The notes: generated from the letters alone by a model not told the origin. Counted from the first letter of the stretch, positions 26,331 to 40,263 are shown. The stretch: 64,000 bases of DNA from Onchocerca lupi (GCA_028564675.1 JAOVVO010000281.1:31884-95883), one strand, 5' to 3'. A program made the numbers and translations.

Positions 26331-28555
26331 CTTCTATATTTTTCACTTATTGAAGTTATTCTTATTCAGGTCAAATTTCATACAAAATAATCATAATTAT
26401 GGCGAATACATTGTAATGGAAGGGAAAAAAAGATCTCTGATAATTACCAAATATCAAAAGATCAAAAAAATCCTGCGATCGAAATTAATTAGGGAAAATG
26501 GTGCATTCACATAACAAATTTATAAATAATTTTATTAATTCATTAGTGCTCAAAAATTGCTGACTGCTCTCAAAACAAAAAAAAAAAAGTTCAACAGCAA
26601 GTTAAGCTAAGATTTTAGTGATGATATGATTATATTTATCTCAAATAAATAGTGGGAAAGATTAATTAATTACAAATGAAAGAAAATGAAAATATTAGGA
26701 CCACAAAATCGGCGAGAAAATCATAACTAAACTAGAAGAGAATAAAAGACAAAAAGAGGAAATTGTGTCAATTAGCCGATTGATAATAACTTGACCGATC
26801 GAATGATAAAGATAAATCAATACATGGACATATTTGATAATTACTGATAGCAATAAAAATTAAACAAAGAAATAAACAGGTTATCACTTCTATACAGAAT
26901 CATTTAAAAAGACGGAGTAATGCATAAGACTAATAGTACAATAAGCACATTTGATCGACTGATATCATTGACGAAACCAACGATCATCGTTTTTGATGTA
27001 AACGATTTATCAACAATCGAATTTGTCAATAAAAACTGAATTGTAAATTATCAAACTGTTTCTAATGATACATAGATCATAATTCGTTGTAACAAATTTG
27101 TACTACTACCAGCTATGCAAAATGATGGCAGTAACATAAACCGGAAGAGATTTTGAGAAGCAAAAATTAAGAAGCGTAAAGCAATTTAAGATTTTAAAAT
27201 ACAAACTGACAAGAAAAAATTAATTGTAACAGCTCAGATATCACCAAATAATTGTAGATTTGATTGATGCATCGGATAACATATGGTTAAAAATAAATTT
27301 ATCAATTTGATAGATATTTCGTACTATAAAATGATAGAAATTAATGAAAATTAATATGAAAAGATCGTGAAATACCAATTTTATGATTTCATATTCGAAG
27401 TTCAATAATTCTGGAAAGAAAAGTGATAATACCCAATGGCTATTTTTGTAAGATGAGATAATTGGCAGTACCAGAATTTGAAGGAAAGCAACTCCAATAC
27501 AACAGAATACGACAGACTTGAAAACTGAACAAAACATAATTCTTCTGCGAGCCAAGTATTTATTAAGATTTTATTTCACTTTTTTCATGACATCAGCAAA
27601 GATTTGAAAAAAGTGCCACAGCGAGGTCTACGAATCAGTTGAAGCAGCGCAAATGATGTGATGATGAGAGAACCGATTGTTCTGATAAAAAATGAAAATT
27701 TGCAATTTGTGTCAGAAAAATCCGAAAAACACAATTAATGTAAACAAGGAGTGTTACAGATAAAGAAGTGCGTAGTTTCAAAGGGACCAACAAGCCGATG
27801 AACTTATTTACCGCCAGAGCAATAAACAAAAGGATAAATATATTTCCCGCCAAAACAAACATGTTTGCCACCAAAAGGAAAAAGGAAAAAAGAAGAAGTC
27901 CACTCGTCCTAACTAATAAAGGATAAGCGTTCCTGCCAAAACGCTCCGATTAGCGGATAAACGAAATAAGTTTACCAATTATGAAATGATATGGAGATCA
28001 AGAGAGGGGGAGGAACATCCGAAAGAATTTATAAGGTTAAATGAACCAACGTAAATGACATAATGATGAGCATATTGATGGTTTTAGTAACAGGGAAAAT
28101 TTGTAGCTAACTACTTGACTGAAATTATCAAATCGCGGTCACTTACATATTAGCTAAATTGGAACATTGGAATTTGGAATTCATTAAGAACTGCTGAAAA
28201 AGTTGCAGATACAGACGAAAAACAAACAGCAATAAATAGTTAATAAAATAATATAGAAGTTATTGAAAGGATTAATGAGAGAAAATGGAAAAAGAAGATG
28301 AAAGAGACGAAATATAATGAGGGGAAGACATTACAATGATGACCTATAGTTTTGGCTACTTATCACCAAACCAGTTCAATCGAGGTTATCATTGATACTA
28401 TCGGTCAAGGTTGTAAATTGTTTGGGGTTATTCGGGGTCATCCTTTTTTGGTATTGTATTGATCGACGACGATCTTAATGGTACTTCTGAATCTGGAGTG
28501 AATCTAGATTTTTCAGATTTATTTATTTTGAGTTCGCTAAAACGAAGATTCAATA
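26331..28555. other. Intergenic region upstream of elongin C
   Basis: No supported exon. Two T-rich minus-strand frames (27874-27635 and 27555-27241) read as hydrophobic peptides but lack splice and family support. The last 50 bases hold a TTTTTCAG site at about 28509-28516, 39 bases before the elongin C ATG, a likely trans-splice acceptor. Confidence 0.5.
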
Positions 28556-29412
28556 ATGGCAGGATCCGAAACAGGTAAAATTACTTACTTAGATTGAACA
28601 TCATGCATTAGAATAAATATTGACATCCTCTTACATTTTTTTTTACTAAACTAAAAGTTTAGCTATTGTAGATTTGTTAAGAATAGAAAACAGTCTATGT
28701 TATCATATCATTTCTCTGCAGTTTATGGTGGAGTCGAAGGACCCGATGCGATGTACGTGAAGCTGATCAGTAGTGATGGGCATGAATTTATCATTAAAAA
28801 AGATTTGGCACTAACATCGGGTACCATTAAAGCGATGTTATCCGGACCTGGATCTTATTCAGAAAATGAAACAAACGAAGTTAATTTTAGGGAAATTCCG
28901 TAAGTTTATTGATTGATTTTGACTCACAGAATATCAGGCTGCATGCTTCCCTTCAAAGAATTCTGTTTGTCCGATTCTGTAAGACTGACACGTGATAGCG
29001 TGGAAATGTGCTTGGGATGTAAGACGTGGTTGTCTTGAAATAATGCCCAACAATCGTTAAAGAAAAAAAATGAGGAGAATAAAATGAATTATTTGCGATG
29101 CAGATAATTTTTTGGTAAGTTGTATAAATTAAGGTTCTAAACTTCATCTTATACTGCATTTTCATTGTAATATGTTTTACAGCAGAATATGGATAAAAGA
29201 TTTCCAGCTTATAGCTGATCATTGATCTAATTATAATTCAGTTTTTTATTTGTATCATTTTTACTTGCAGATCACATGTTCTACAGAAAGTATGCCAATA
29301 TTTTGCATACAAAGTACGCTATACAAATAGTGCAACAGAAATACCCGAATTTAGTATACCTCCTGAAGTAGCTCTCGAGCTCCTGATGGCAGCTAATTTT
29401 TTGGATTGCTAA
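28556..29412 (+). CDS. elc-1: Elongin C
   Basis: Three exons, 28556-28574, 28722-28899 and 29271-29412, join in phase to 112 residues, the family's usual length. The protein begins MAGSETVYGGVEGPDAMYVK and contains LISSDGHEFIIKKDLALTSG, IKAMLSGPG, HVLQKVCQYFAYKVRYTN, IPEFSIPPEVALELLMAANF and the terminal LDC. This is the BTB/Skp1-fold elongin C, closely matching animal orthologues throughout. It joins elongin B and a BC-box or SOCS-box receptor in cullin-2/5 ubiquitin ligases, and elongin A in transcription elongation. The first exon is tiny (19 bases), so an ORF search misses its true N-terminus. A TTTTTCAG 39 bases upstream suggests SL trans-splicing. Confidence 0.97.
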
Positions 29413-32052
29413 TCTTCGATCACTTGTAACTTTATTAATGTAATAACTTTTCATCTCAATTGGTATTCCTTTACGAAACCATTAATTACCTAGTTTCAAA
29501 GGATACTGTTTTAGAACGAATGAAAAGAACTTTTTTTTTATTTCTTATTATTCTATGATCAAACAACAATATTTTTATTCTGTCTTGCATTTATTAAACA
29601 ATTCACTCTCATCTTTTCATGAACAATCTTCGTTAGCTTATTTTGTACAGTTTTTTTCTTTTTTTTTTTCTATCATTGGCTTAAAGTGCCAAATTTTTTG
29701 TAGCGTATAGAAATGTTTTGGCTTGTTTTTGCTCAGAATTCTTCAAAATCTCCTTTTTTGTCCTTAATTTTTATTGCGATGCATTAAATGTCTCTAATTA
29801 TAAATCTTAGAAAGAGGGAAAAGAGACAAATTTCAATAAAAACATTTTGCTTCACCAATTAGTAGGGTCGTGTGAATATTTCTTCTTACCATTCTTATTG
29901 CTCACGTTCCAGTTATTAGTGAGAAAGTGACTGTGGTATATATTTTTATCTTTATCAGAGAAAAAGATTACTGCAGGAAGATTCGACTGATGCCTAATTA
30001 TCTGTTACTATCAAGCATGTAAATGATAAACTTATATTATTAAAATGATGATTTTTACATTTCGCTATCTGGTACTTCGACACGTTTTTTGAATTTTGTG
30101 GTTCTATTTTATTCGAATTTTATGTTTAGCTGGAATAAAAGAAAATCTGAAAAAGAAGTATTCGAGAGCTTTCACGTAGAACTATTTGTAACTACTAATT
30201 ATAAGTTACGTGTATAAATCTGGTAAGAATTTAAGCATTTAATCCGAAGATTCGATCATTTGATTTGTTTCTCCTCTGTTAGGTTAGAAAAGTCCACTTC
30301 CATCAATGGTTTCAATGTTTTGTATACACCAGTCATTTTCTTTGTATCCTCTTAAAATAAAGCATAAAACTTTCTTTTGCAAAAATTCAGATATTTAACG
30401 ACCGTCCTATAGATGTTTTTATTCCATGTTATCCTGCAGTGCAAACATTTTAATGTAAATAAAGTACGGAGATGCAAAAATATGGTACACAAGCATTTTG
30501 ATGCCTGCTATATGTGTGTCAACCTGAACCAAAACCCTGCAACTGAATGCACAATTAAGAAATGGAATTTTTGAAAAATTTTTCTGTGAAAAATTAAAAA
30601 GAATCTTAGAATAAACGAATAGCTTTTCAACTCTAAGGTCGTATCTAAAAACATCTATCTATAGGACGATCGTTAGATATCTGAATTTTTGCAAAGGAAA
30701 GTTTTATGATTTGTTCTAAGATACAAAGAAAATGATTGCTGTACATAAAGCATTGAAACCATTGATGGAAGTAAACTTTTCTACCTAACAGAGGAAAAGC
30801 ACATCAAGTTATTTCCATTAATTATGATTTGCAATACATTATGCATCAAACAAAATATGCTACCAGAATCGTTATTTGGTTTTCTGCTAAAATTACAGAG
30901 AAAAAAGTGATCGCGAATTTGCATACCTTCAATTTGTATGACGGGGTAAGAAGACGATATTGTCGAATATTTATTCTTGCAACGAAATCTTTTAAGTAAA
31001 ACGTTATGTAACCAAAAAAACATGGTAATTCAAGCAGAGTGGATAAAGAATCAAATAACCGTATTATCTTAGAAAATTAAGCAAAAACATAAAAATTGTT
31101 TTGCAAAGAGGACTAATTATAATTAAAACTGAAACATACAAAAAAAAGAAAATGAAATACAAGCGAAACAGCCAAATTATTGCCTGCAAATCTGTCATGG
31201 CAATGGCGACTGATACATGGGATACTTCAAAACTAATAATAAAAGGAAAGACAAGCGTGTATCTTCAACACTTGCTTCAACATAAATAAATCCAATATGA
31301 AGATCAATGCAAAAGTCCACAAGCCGTCATCAATTTTTCTTGCTCACAGTTCCTTCACCAAAATATACTTCTTGCTTTCATCTTCTATTTTGATCGCATT
31401 GTCTTCATCGTATAGTTAACAATCTTTATAACCAATAAAAAAAAAGAATTTTTTGAACCTTTAGCAAATATTAAAGGATAATTTTTAATTCAAGTTTTCC
31501 GAATTTAATACAATATGTCTTCACTTTAAATCTTCGAATGCTAGCTGTCAGAAACCTCGCTCATTAATCTATAAAACAAAGTGGCGCTGCAAAATGCAAA
31601 GAATAAAAGCGATTTAGTTGAATAAAAAAAAAAAAAGAATATTTGGAATGATTACAAAAGAAAGTAGCGATGCAAGAGTTATGCTTAGAAGAGAAATCGA
31701 AGCAGTATTATGGTAAACAACTGAAATAAAATCTGAAATGTAGTGCAGAATTTCTATTTATTCTAGGAATGACAATAACAAATCCAAATATAGGAATGGA
31801 AGACTGAAAATAAATAACGCAAAAGAATTAGAAAATGACGGCGAATGTATGAATCGACTTATTAGTCTGCAAAAAGGAGACTTGCTTGTCTGCAAGAATC
31901 TCTGAAGCACAGATTTTCAAATCATAAAAAAAATGCAAAAAAAATAAGATTCTGCGTAAAAAATTTTAAAAAGCACTCATAAATTGATGATTCTGTCTGA
32001 GAGTAAATAAAATGTTTCTTTCGTGAACGTTGAAAGCATAAAATTCAAAGAT
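29413..32052. other. Intergenic region between elongin C and profilin (convergent)
   Basis: 3' flanks of two convergent genes. A candidate AATAAA signal for elongin C lies near 29836. The main feature is the foldback element at about 30269-30797. No exon is supported. Confidence 0.6.
30269..30797. mobile_element. Foldback (MITE-like) element with about 150-bp inverted arms
   Basis: The left arm (about 30269-30424) and right arm (about 30646-30797) are reverse complements over about 150 bp with scattered mismatches and small indels. Shared blocks include CCTCTGTTAGGT, ACTTCCATCAATGGTTTCAA, TTGCAAAAATTCAGATAT and CGTCCTATAGAT. The arms flank about 220 bp of unrelated AT-rich sequence with no coding potential. 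I could not identify a target-site duplication or superfamily termini by eye. A transcript through it would fold into a long hairpin. Confidence 0.75.
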
Positions 32053-33521
32053 TCAGTATCCAGAATCCATTAAATATTGCGCAAGTTTTTCAACTGCTAC
32101 ACGTACTTCTGCCGCATTTTCTCCCTTATAGCAAGCAATTAGCACAGCTGAAAATTTACATCTAAATTCGAAAGATATATTATCTCAAATAGTATTGCAT
32201 CATTACATAGATAACAGATCCCTAATACATTATTCTAAATATACTGGACGGCTGAAAACTTCATGCATAATTACTTCAATCCTGGAACTTAAATTATCCA
32301 TGTAGCAATTACGGTAAAGAATATTATAAACAAATAAAAGACCTGTCTTAGTTTTAGCTGCAAATATTCCAGTTTTATCTCGTTTACCAAAAATGAGATT
32401 CTGTTCCGTTCGCGGCACAATATAATGCACACCTACAATTAAATGATTAAAAGTTCTATTCATCACGGAAATTTAAGAGACAAATGCTCTCATAAATCTG
32501 CAGATTCATATTAGGATCTCATCCCCTCCTTTTCGTTATTTTTTTCCAGCTTGTCAGTTTTCCCGAAAATACTTCACTTACAGGAATGCTTATCCATGTT
32601 TCTTTTTAAAAAATGATTACGAATGCTCTGAACTATTGTTAAACCGTAGCTTCAGTCAAAATGAAATTAGCAAAGCCTAAAAAGCAATAGAAAAGAAATA
32701 ATAGATTAATTTGAAGAAACTGCCCAACGGTTAGAACTACGTCTTTTCTAGAAGATGCAGCCATGTTATTATGAGCAAATGCATTCCACGAAATCACCGC
32801 GTAGCACTGAATAATTTCGGAAAAAATTACATAAAATTCACCTTCCAAATCACAACCAATCGATGGCACCTTTTCAATATGATCATATAAGCTGACAAAT
32901 TTTTTTAATTCTTCATCTGTTGCCTGTAAAACCTAAGTATTATCTAATCATTATCATATAAATGAACACAAATCCATAAATTCCTTCCATGGATTTTTAT
33001 TGTTGCATGTCAGCTAATGGAATTGTTTAGCTAATAAACACAGTGGAAAACAAAATGAAAAGAAAAATTATCAAATTTTGCATATCATGTGACCACCAAT
33101 AATTTTAAATAGATGTTATGCAAAGAGTGCTAGAAAATTTTCAACTTCGATGAATGCATATAAACAATAACTCGGAGAAATGGATATTTTTCGAATAATC
33201 AATCACTAATCAAAAATGTGATATTCAATGAATGACCTAATAAATACACAAGCAAATATTTTGACAAAGTATTCTTCCATCACCAACAACTTTAGAATTT
33301 ATCAGCGAAGTATGGCTTCAAATGAATGATATCTTGAGCTGAAAAAGTAATCATACAAGATGATTATTATAAAACAATATAATAGTAACTGTTACCCGGA
33401 ATTCACGGTCACCTTCAGACCTTGCCCATACAGCACCATCTGGATAACCGACAATAGCAGCTCGTTGTATACCTTGACTTGAATCGAGCAGATTCTTGAT
33501 ATAAGCAGCCCAGCCAGACAT
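32053..33521 (-). CDS. pfn: Profilin
   Basis: Four exons on the minus strand, 33521-33396, 32923-32842, 32432-32343 and 32147-32053, join in phase to 130 residues, the usual profilin size. It begins MSGWAAYIKNLLDSS, has the profilin signature region AAIVGYPDGAVWAR, then KVPSIGCDLEGVHYIVPRTE, LIFGKRDKTGIFAAKTKT, and ends AVLIACYKGENAAEV...YLMDSGY. The N-terminal W and C-terminal Y form the poly-proline-binding face. Profilin binds actin monomers and feeds formin-driven filament growth. The ATG lies about 24 bases after a TTTCTTTTTAG site, consistent with trans-splicing. The last exons are small and would be missed by simple ORF calling. The gene number within the pfn family cannot be assigned. 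Confidence 0.95.
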
Positions 33522-36500
33522 TCTATAATTGCTGATTGAGCAGTCTAAAAAGAAATTTAGAATAAAAAATATATCGAAAAATTCATGGAAGCAATATAGG
33601 CCAAGCCGACAGAATTAGAATAAGATTAATAAAATTCAGTAAAGAATGTCACGCAAGTAGTATTTAGCAAGAAAAAGTGAGCTGATAAATCAACAGAGAT
33701 ATCAACAGGAGATTAACATGAGTTGATAAAGTATCCCATCACAGTATTACTTAAAAAGAGGCATTACAAATAGACGCCAAGACAAAAACGTCACCCATAA
33801 TGGTGATCAACATAAACTAATCTAACAACGTTATAAATTGTAATTTTATTTTGACGTTACCTGCAAATTATAACTTTATTCTCACGTTATAAATTGTGCA
33901 CAAAAGAATCTGAGCAATATAAGTGAAATCGAAATTTTACAGAAGTTGAATTTAAAAATTTCAAATTTTAAAAAATAAAATTGTGAAGTCAGCGGATTTC
34001 GTCCGATTTAAAAATAATTCCAAAAACCAGTTAATTTTAATTTAAATGTTAGAATTCAATCATAAAAGAGAAAGACGAAACAAAACAAAGCCATCATCCA
34101 CAAGACCATCCTACTTGGATTCCTCGAACAACGGCCGTCCACCAATCAACCGTATCGAATTTTTATGTCACATCTTGATGTTGGTAAAGCTTTGGAAGTC
34201 CCACTGTGATACGAGTATATCCCATTTATTACACGTAATATTTTAGATCGCATTTCATGTGTATGGTGATATTACGTGACTCTATGGTAAAATTACGTAA
34301 GCTATATTTTTTAGCGAGGCAATTAATTATAATCATCGTCTAAATTTCCATTGCCCCGTATCTTTCCTTTAATTTCTAATTTTTTTTCTTTTTTTTTTAT
34401 ATGGTTGAAATAATGTGAGCAAAAAATCTAAACATTGCAAGTGTGCATATTAAATAGGAGAAATTAGCTGTGATGAGAACAGGAAGCTTTCGTTATTCTC
34501 CCCAATCATCATCATCTACTATCTGAATCGATGAATCATATCTGCATCATGTATCATCATATCACTTTGATAGCCAGCTAAAGGGAGCTAATGCATTACT
34601 CTCGAAGTTATACTATTAATTCACTTCTAATCACAATTTTTGCAATTTTTTGATGAAAACAAGAACAACAACGAATCATAACAATGAGAGTAACACAATA
34701 GAAATAGCAATGAAAAATGGCTAATTGATATCGTGATATTATGATATGATAGTGATAATTATAATGATAATGATGAAATCATTCCGTTAGTTGGTTATAA
34801 AATTGTTATGACAATAAAATTGATTGCAGTAATATTGATAAATATTGCTCAAGTTATGATGTTATATATATCATTATAATGGTAACAAATAATTATTGCC
34901 TAAATTTTTCGCAATTTAATTTCTTCTTCGATTTTCTCTCAATTTCCTCTCAGATTCGGTAATAGGAATGCGAATAACAGGTTTAAGTACTAAAATCCAG
35001 AAATTCACAACAATAATCATTATTGATGCTATTATCATTATGATAATAATTTATGATGACTAATGCAATATTTTTAAGAAGCGAATAACCCATAAAATTT
35101 AAATAACAATAGTGCAAGTAACAATGATGATAACGCTCTCAATTTATCAATTTTTATAATAATGATAATGATTATAAGATTACTGTGATAATAATAGTAA
35201 CAAGTGAAATGAAAGAAAAACAAAATTTCAAGAAATATTTTGAATTTAAATATTAGAACTGAACAATTGGAAGGAAAAAAAAAAGTAATAATTATCTCGA
35301 TAGTGATTAAGAAACATCTAGAAAAGTATTGAAGATTGAAATGGATTAAATACTAATGGTGCAATTGTACATATGCATTTTATTGATTTCACGTACCACT
35401 TGTGAATTTACCAAAAAAAATTCTTAATCCCCGGATAAAAATTTCAGTAATTAAATGGAATTTCAGAATCATGGTCTGAGAAGTTAGATGAACTTATGTA
35501 AAGATGTTTAAAAGTAATTAAAATAATAATAGTAGATGGATGTATAATTTGTTATTTTCAAAAGTATTTGGATTTAATTTCTGGGGTAAACTAAAATAGA
35601 ATACAATTATCACAACACACATTTCTGTCTTTTGATTAACTATTCGTTAGCAAATTTCAAGTACCATCCACATTTTGAAAGCGCTATTTAACTGGAGACA
35701 TTTTGCTTCCATCGAGATAAATGGAAGAGTTTCAAAAATTTGATGTAAACTGCAATACATGTCTTAGGGAATGATTAGAATTATCTGAAATGTTTTCTTT
35801 GTAATCACCGGATTAATGTTTAGTAATTCTAGCACCATAGATAATCATCGCCCTTTTATTAATTGAAAAATGATAGAACGGAAATATTGATCGAAATAAA
35901 TTTTCTATCGGTTTGAATAAAATATCGATTTCTCTTCGCTTTTACGTATATGTATGAAAAGAGACTTTTGAATCCATCGAGAAAAACTTCTATTGTTTGG
36001 ATAAAATCGACTTCGGATTTGTTTTAAATTCGATATTATTAATAAATAATATTAATTCTAGCCATTCCTATCATCGACATCTCATGGGCTATAATTTCGG
36101 TGAAAGTTCTCTTCCTTCATAATTCTTTGCATCAAAATTATCCATTGCAATTGATCATTATCAATCCAATATAGTGATGAAGTATTATTCAGAAGAAAAT
36201 TTAATATAAAATCGATCAATCAATAAAACCTTTCTCAATAGCAAGTAATGATAACAATCATTATAACAACAAACTGATAAGAATACTAGGCAAAACATCC
36301 CAGATTTTACGGTAATTAAGAAGTAGATTATGAAATAATCGATAACAACGGAGATATGTAATCAGTAATACGATTATCAGGATTTAAGATTCGAAATGCT
36401 ACTGTTATTAGTGATAAAAAGGATTAGTGGTAAATAATCATCTAGTAGTGATAATATTAAGAGCTAATTTTTAATAAAAAAGTCGGACAGTATTTTTAGG

Positions 36501-37499
36501 ATAGAGTAACAATGAAAGGAACTATTAGAAATCACTGAAATACTAAAATGAGATATGAATTACGTAAAACTTCAAAATATTCATATCCTTATAAACAGTA
36601 CAAATGCAAAAGATGAACATTTGCTAGTATTGCTGATTTCAAACCGTAGAAAATTGCAAATTGCATTTCGTATATAAACATAAAGAATAATTCAGTGATC
36701 AATTTACTTGAATATTTTCTTATTACTGTTGTTTGTAACATGAACAAAAAATCATTGCTCCATCAAAATCGATATTCGATCAATCAAAGATAAACGATTT
36801 TTTCACATTATTTTCATTGACGTATCATTCAAAATTGCTATAATTTAAATAGAAGGAGAAAAAAACTTTAGAAATTATTGGAAATTGTTTACAAAAAAAA
36901 TTTTTTCTTCATAAATTTTAAATAAGCAATTCTGAAATCAATATGCATTTAATTTGAAAAAAAATGGATTTCGATTTTTCTTTTCTTCAAGAATAATTTG
37001 TTTAAAATAATTTTCATAATTTTCAAAAATAAACTGAAAAAAAAAGTAGTCCATCCTATTTCTTAATATTGATTTAAATTTCAACCTGAGCACAACATGG
37101 CACTAAATGATGATATGGTATCGGTGGCCTAGATAGGACCTATATAGAGCTATACTTTAAAGAAATGAAAATTGCCAAAGCGATTCGGATAATTAAATTG
37201 TTAATTATAATATCTAAATTAAATTTTAAAAAAATAAAAAAAAAAACGAAATTTTACGAAATGAAGCAACATTATTTCATGAAATCAATTTAATACGATT
37301 AAAATTTTGTAAAAGCAATGAAGGGAGAAACGATGATGATTAGATACAGTTTACAAAATTCAGATGATGAATAAATCGATAATGTATGCGTCATTTTTAC
37401 AGAAAAATATGCTAAAAAATTTGTTAAAATCAGAAAATGAAGAAATAGTATGATAAGATATGGCAAATAGTTCTATACTTTTTGTCAAATGAATTTAAA

Positions 37500-37760
37500 A
37501 CTGTTAATTAAGCCGAAAAAATCAAAAAATTAAAACTAATAAATAAGAAATAAAATCAAAAATTGAGATGTAAAATTGAAAGTTTGAAATCAAAAGTTAG
37601 GAAATAAAACCAAAAATTAAGAAACAAAACAGAAAAAAGGAAAAAAAAACAAACAAAAACTATTTTACATCTCAATTTTTTTTTTTGTTGATATGAGGGA
37701 TAGTATTTATGGTAGTATTTTTTATCAAAAATTAAGAAATAAAATTGAAAATTAAGAAAT
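37500..37760. repeat. A-rich degenerate repeat with an inverted copy
   Basis: The motif AAAATTAAGAAATAAAA recurs several times. AAAATTGAGATGTAAAAT near 37560 is matched by ATTTTACATCTCAATTTT near 37661, so the two could pair across about 80 bases. Confidence 0.55.
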
Positions 37761-38548
37761 AAAAAAAGATGAAATTTAATGACTATTGAAAAATAAAGAT
37801 AATTGTTATGTTATCAATAATGTTTTCATAAATCTTACGACAAATGACAAATCTTAACATATTTTAAATAATTAAAAATATAAAAATCTTTTTTGCCTTT
37901 CTTTCTAATGTTCAGCTATTTTAGAAATGAAATCCAAAAATTTTTATAAAACAAATAAAGATGCTATCACATGACTTGACAAATAAGTCGCATAATAAAC
38001 CGATGTCATGCGACATGGCATGCGATTTAGTACAGAAAGCCCAATTCTATCGCAATGCGACGTGGCATATAAAATTCTGATCTTCCTTAGCTTTTTCTGA
38101 AAATCAAAAAAATTCAATTTTGCTAACTTTAATAAAGAATCAATGATTAATAGATTAATTGTTAGTTTTATCGAGATCGAGAATAGATATAAATTAGAAG
38201 AGATATACTATTTTAACAATTTAAATATTGTAAAAAGAATTTTTATGAAAAAAAAAATGACATAATTGCCGATCTTTTCTCATTTTCAAAAAAAAAAAAA
38301 AAAAAAGAAAGAAAAAAAAGTGACATTTTGGAATTTAAACGAAACTGCTGGTGTCTTTTCATCTAGTAGTACTCCGAAATTTCGGGTGATGAAGATGAAT
38401 AAATGATTCATCATCATCAACAATACTCAAATCCATCACACACACACACCCTCTTAATTCATGTATACAAACTCGATCATATGCTTCAGATCAGACGACG
38501 ACCACAGCGACAACGACGACAAAAATCAAGATGTCGTCGATGTCGTTG

Positions 38549-38610
38549 TCATCATCATTATTATCATCATCATCATCATCATCATTGTCATCACTGTTAT
38601 CATCATTATC
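38549..38610. repeat. ATC-trinucleotide microsatellite
   Basis: Mostly uninterrupted ATC repeats. Just upstream, GAC- and GTC-rich stretches (38486-38548) can pair as an imperfect hairpin. The ORF spanning it encodes a low-complexity His/Arg run and is not a gene. Confidence 0.9.
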
Positions 38611-40263
38611 AGTCTAGAATGGAATAACAAATAGTTTGAACGTGAAAATACGCATCAAAATGTCATTTAGTTAATTAACTATAGCTATCCTAGAATAAGT
38701 CTTTTCAACCTTCTTATTCATAGATTCAGATGAAAAAGTTGATTTTCAATTAATAAAACAAAAATTAAGTAAAAATTAATAGAATTATTCGTGTTAAATC
38801 CGGATCAAAAACTTGATTGGACAAAATGAGCAAATTTGACAATTATCACTCTTATCAACAGCATTCCAACACCAACAACATTTGATAATCACTTATGCAT
38901 CAGAATAACATGATACAACAGAGGTGAATATTCATCAATGAAAGGACAAACAGGAGAATTTATAGTGACATATGCCAAATTCATGATAGAAATGATCGCA
39001 TGTCAAGATTTCCTTGCATGATTATTATATTTATCATATTTACTGAAATCAATATTGCTATAAAGAAAGCGAAGTAATTACATTAAATGAAGGTGGAGTA
39101 AATTAAAAGTTATTTAAATATCGAAAATCAATATCTCTTAAAATATGCGCAATGAATGAAATAATTATTTCCAATTTCGCTCAATTCGTTTACTTTCTTA
39201 TTATGAAATTATTGTTGTATTGTGAATAAAATGATGATATGAAAGATATGAAGACGAATTTTCTCGTTCTTTAAAAAATAAAAAGAAAAAATTACAAATT
39301 AAACAAGAAAAAAAATCACAAAAAAAAATTGCAAATAAAAAATTAATTTTTAACTTCTTAAATCTTTTAATTCTTTGCACGAATTAATAATACTATAAAT
39401 CATACAAATAAGAATTTGTTCCACTGCAATTTTTCGGAAGTCACATGCAAAATGGAATCAATAAAATCTGTAATTAGAAGAGGTAAATTAAGTTAACCTG
39501 AAGGATGCCAATCATTTATTAAAAGACGAAATTCATCTGTTATTGAAGTATTGGGAACCGCAAAATAACAAAAATTTTAAAATAATATAACCAGTTTATT
39601 TGTCATACTTTTGCAATAATTCAAATATTTCACGGTTATAGCTGTGTAAACATGCCAATTTTTTTTTCTTGCTTTTTTAAACAAATTTCAAAAAAAAAAA
39701 TAAGATGTTATAAATGAATCAACAATTTAATATTCTAATATTACCAATATTCCATAAATGCATAACATAAACAATAATTCCAATTTTAACAATAAATTGA
39801 TATCCATTTTATTCGATTCAAAATTATTGAAATTACACATTCAATTGATAAAATTTTATTTAATATATATTTTATATGAATAATTATCTTCATGGCATTC
39901 GTTTTCACTAGCTTCATGAACTGATAAATCCTAAAATAGTTTCATATTATGTTGTAGAGAAATTTTGCAAGATTGAAGCATATGAAGAAAGGAACAGAGG
40001 TCGTCTTTCTTGGAAAAATTTTGATTTCTGCCTTTTCTTTCATGTATCGCTGCAATTTTTGAAGATCCGAATTTTTCTTTTGCTGAAAAAAATTGCGGAA
40101 AATTTTGATGAATTATGAAAAAATTCAAAATTAAAATTTTCAAGATAATATTAAAATTTTTCCTATCAATTTAATTTTACAGATTTTATTCTATAAAAGC
40201 TATCAACTTCAATTCATATTCAATTTGTTTATTTTACAGAAGGTGTTTTCTGGTTGTTCACAA

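Larger units (their letters stand above)
33522..40239. other. Gene-poor region between profilin and the 40.2-kb gene
   Basis: No supported exon over 6.7 kb. It carries degenerate ATG/ATC-rich sequence (34500-35200), an A-rich degenerate repeat at 37500-37760, a patch of repeated ATGCGAC[A/G]TGGCAT at about 37990-38065, and an ATC microsatellite at 38549-38610. A less AT-rich patch at 34080-34220 has open frames in two phases but no recognisable product. Confidence 0.55.

Noticed and set aside
27241..27874. Two adjacent hydrophobic minus-strand frames that look like membrane proteins
   Set aside because: Hydrophobicity follows from T-rich codons; no splice link between them and no recognisable motif.
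34046..34246. 66-codon frame in a less AT-rich patch, considered as a transposase remnant
   Set aside because: No transposase motif could be recognised in any frame.
38403..38627. 74-codon His/Arg-rich frame
   Set aside because: Lies across trinucleotide repeats; low complexity only.
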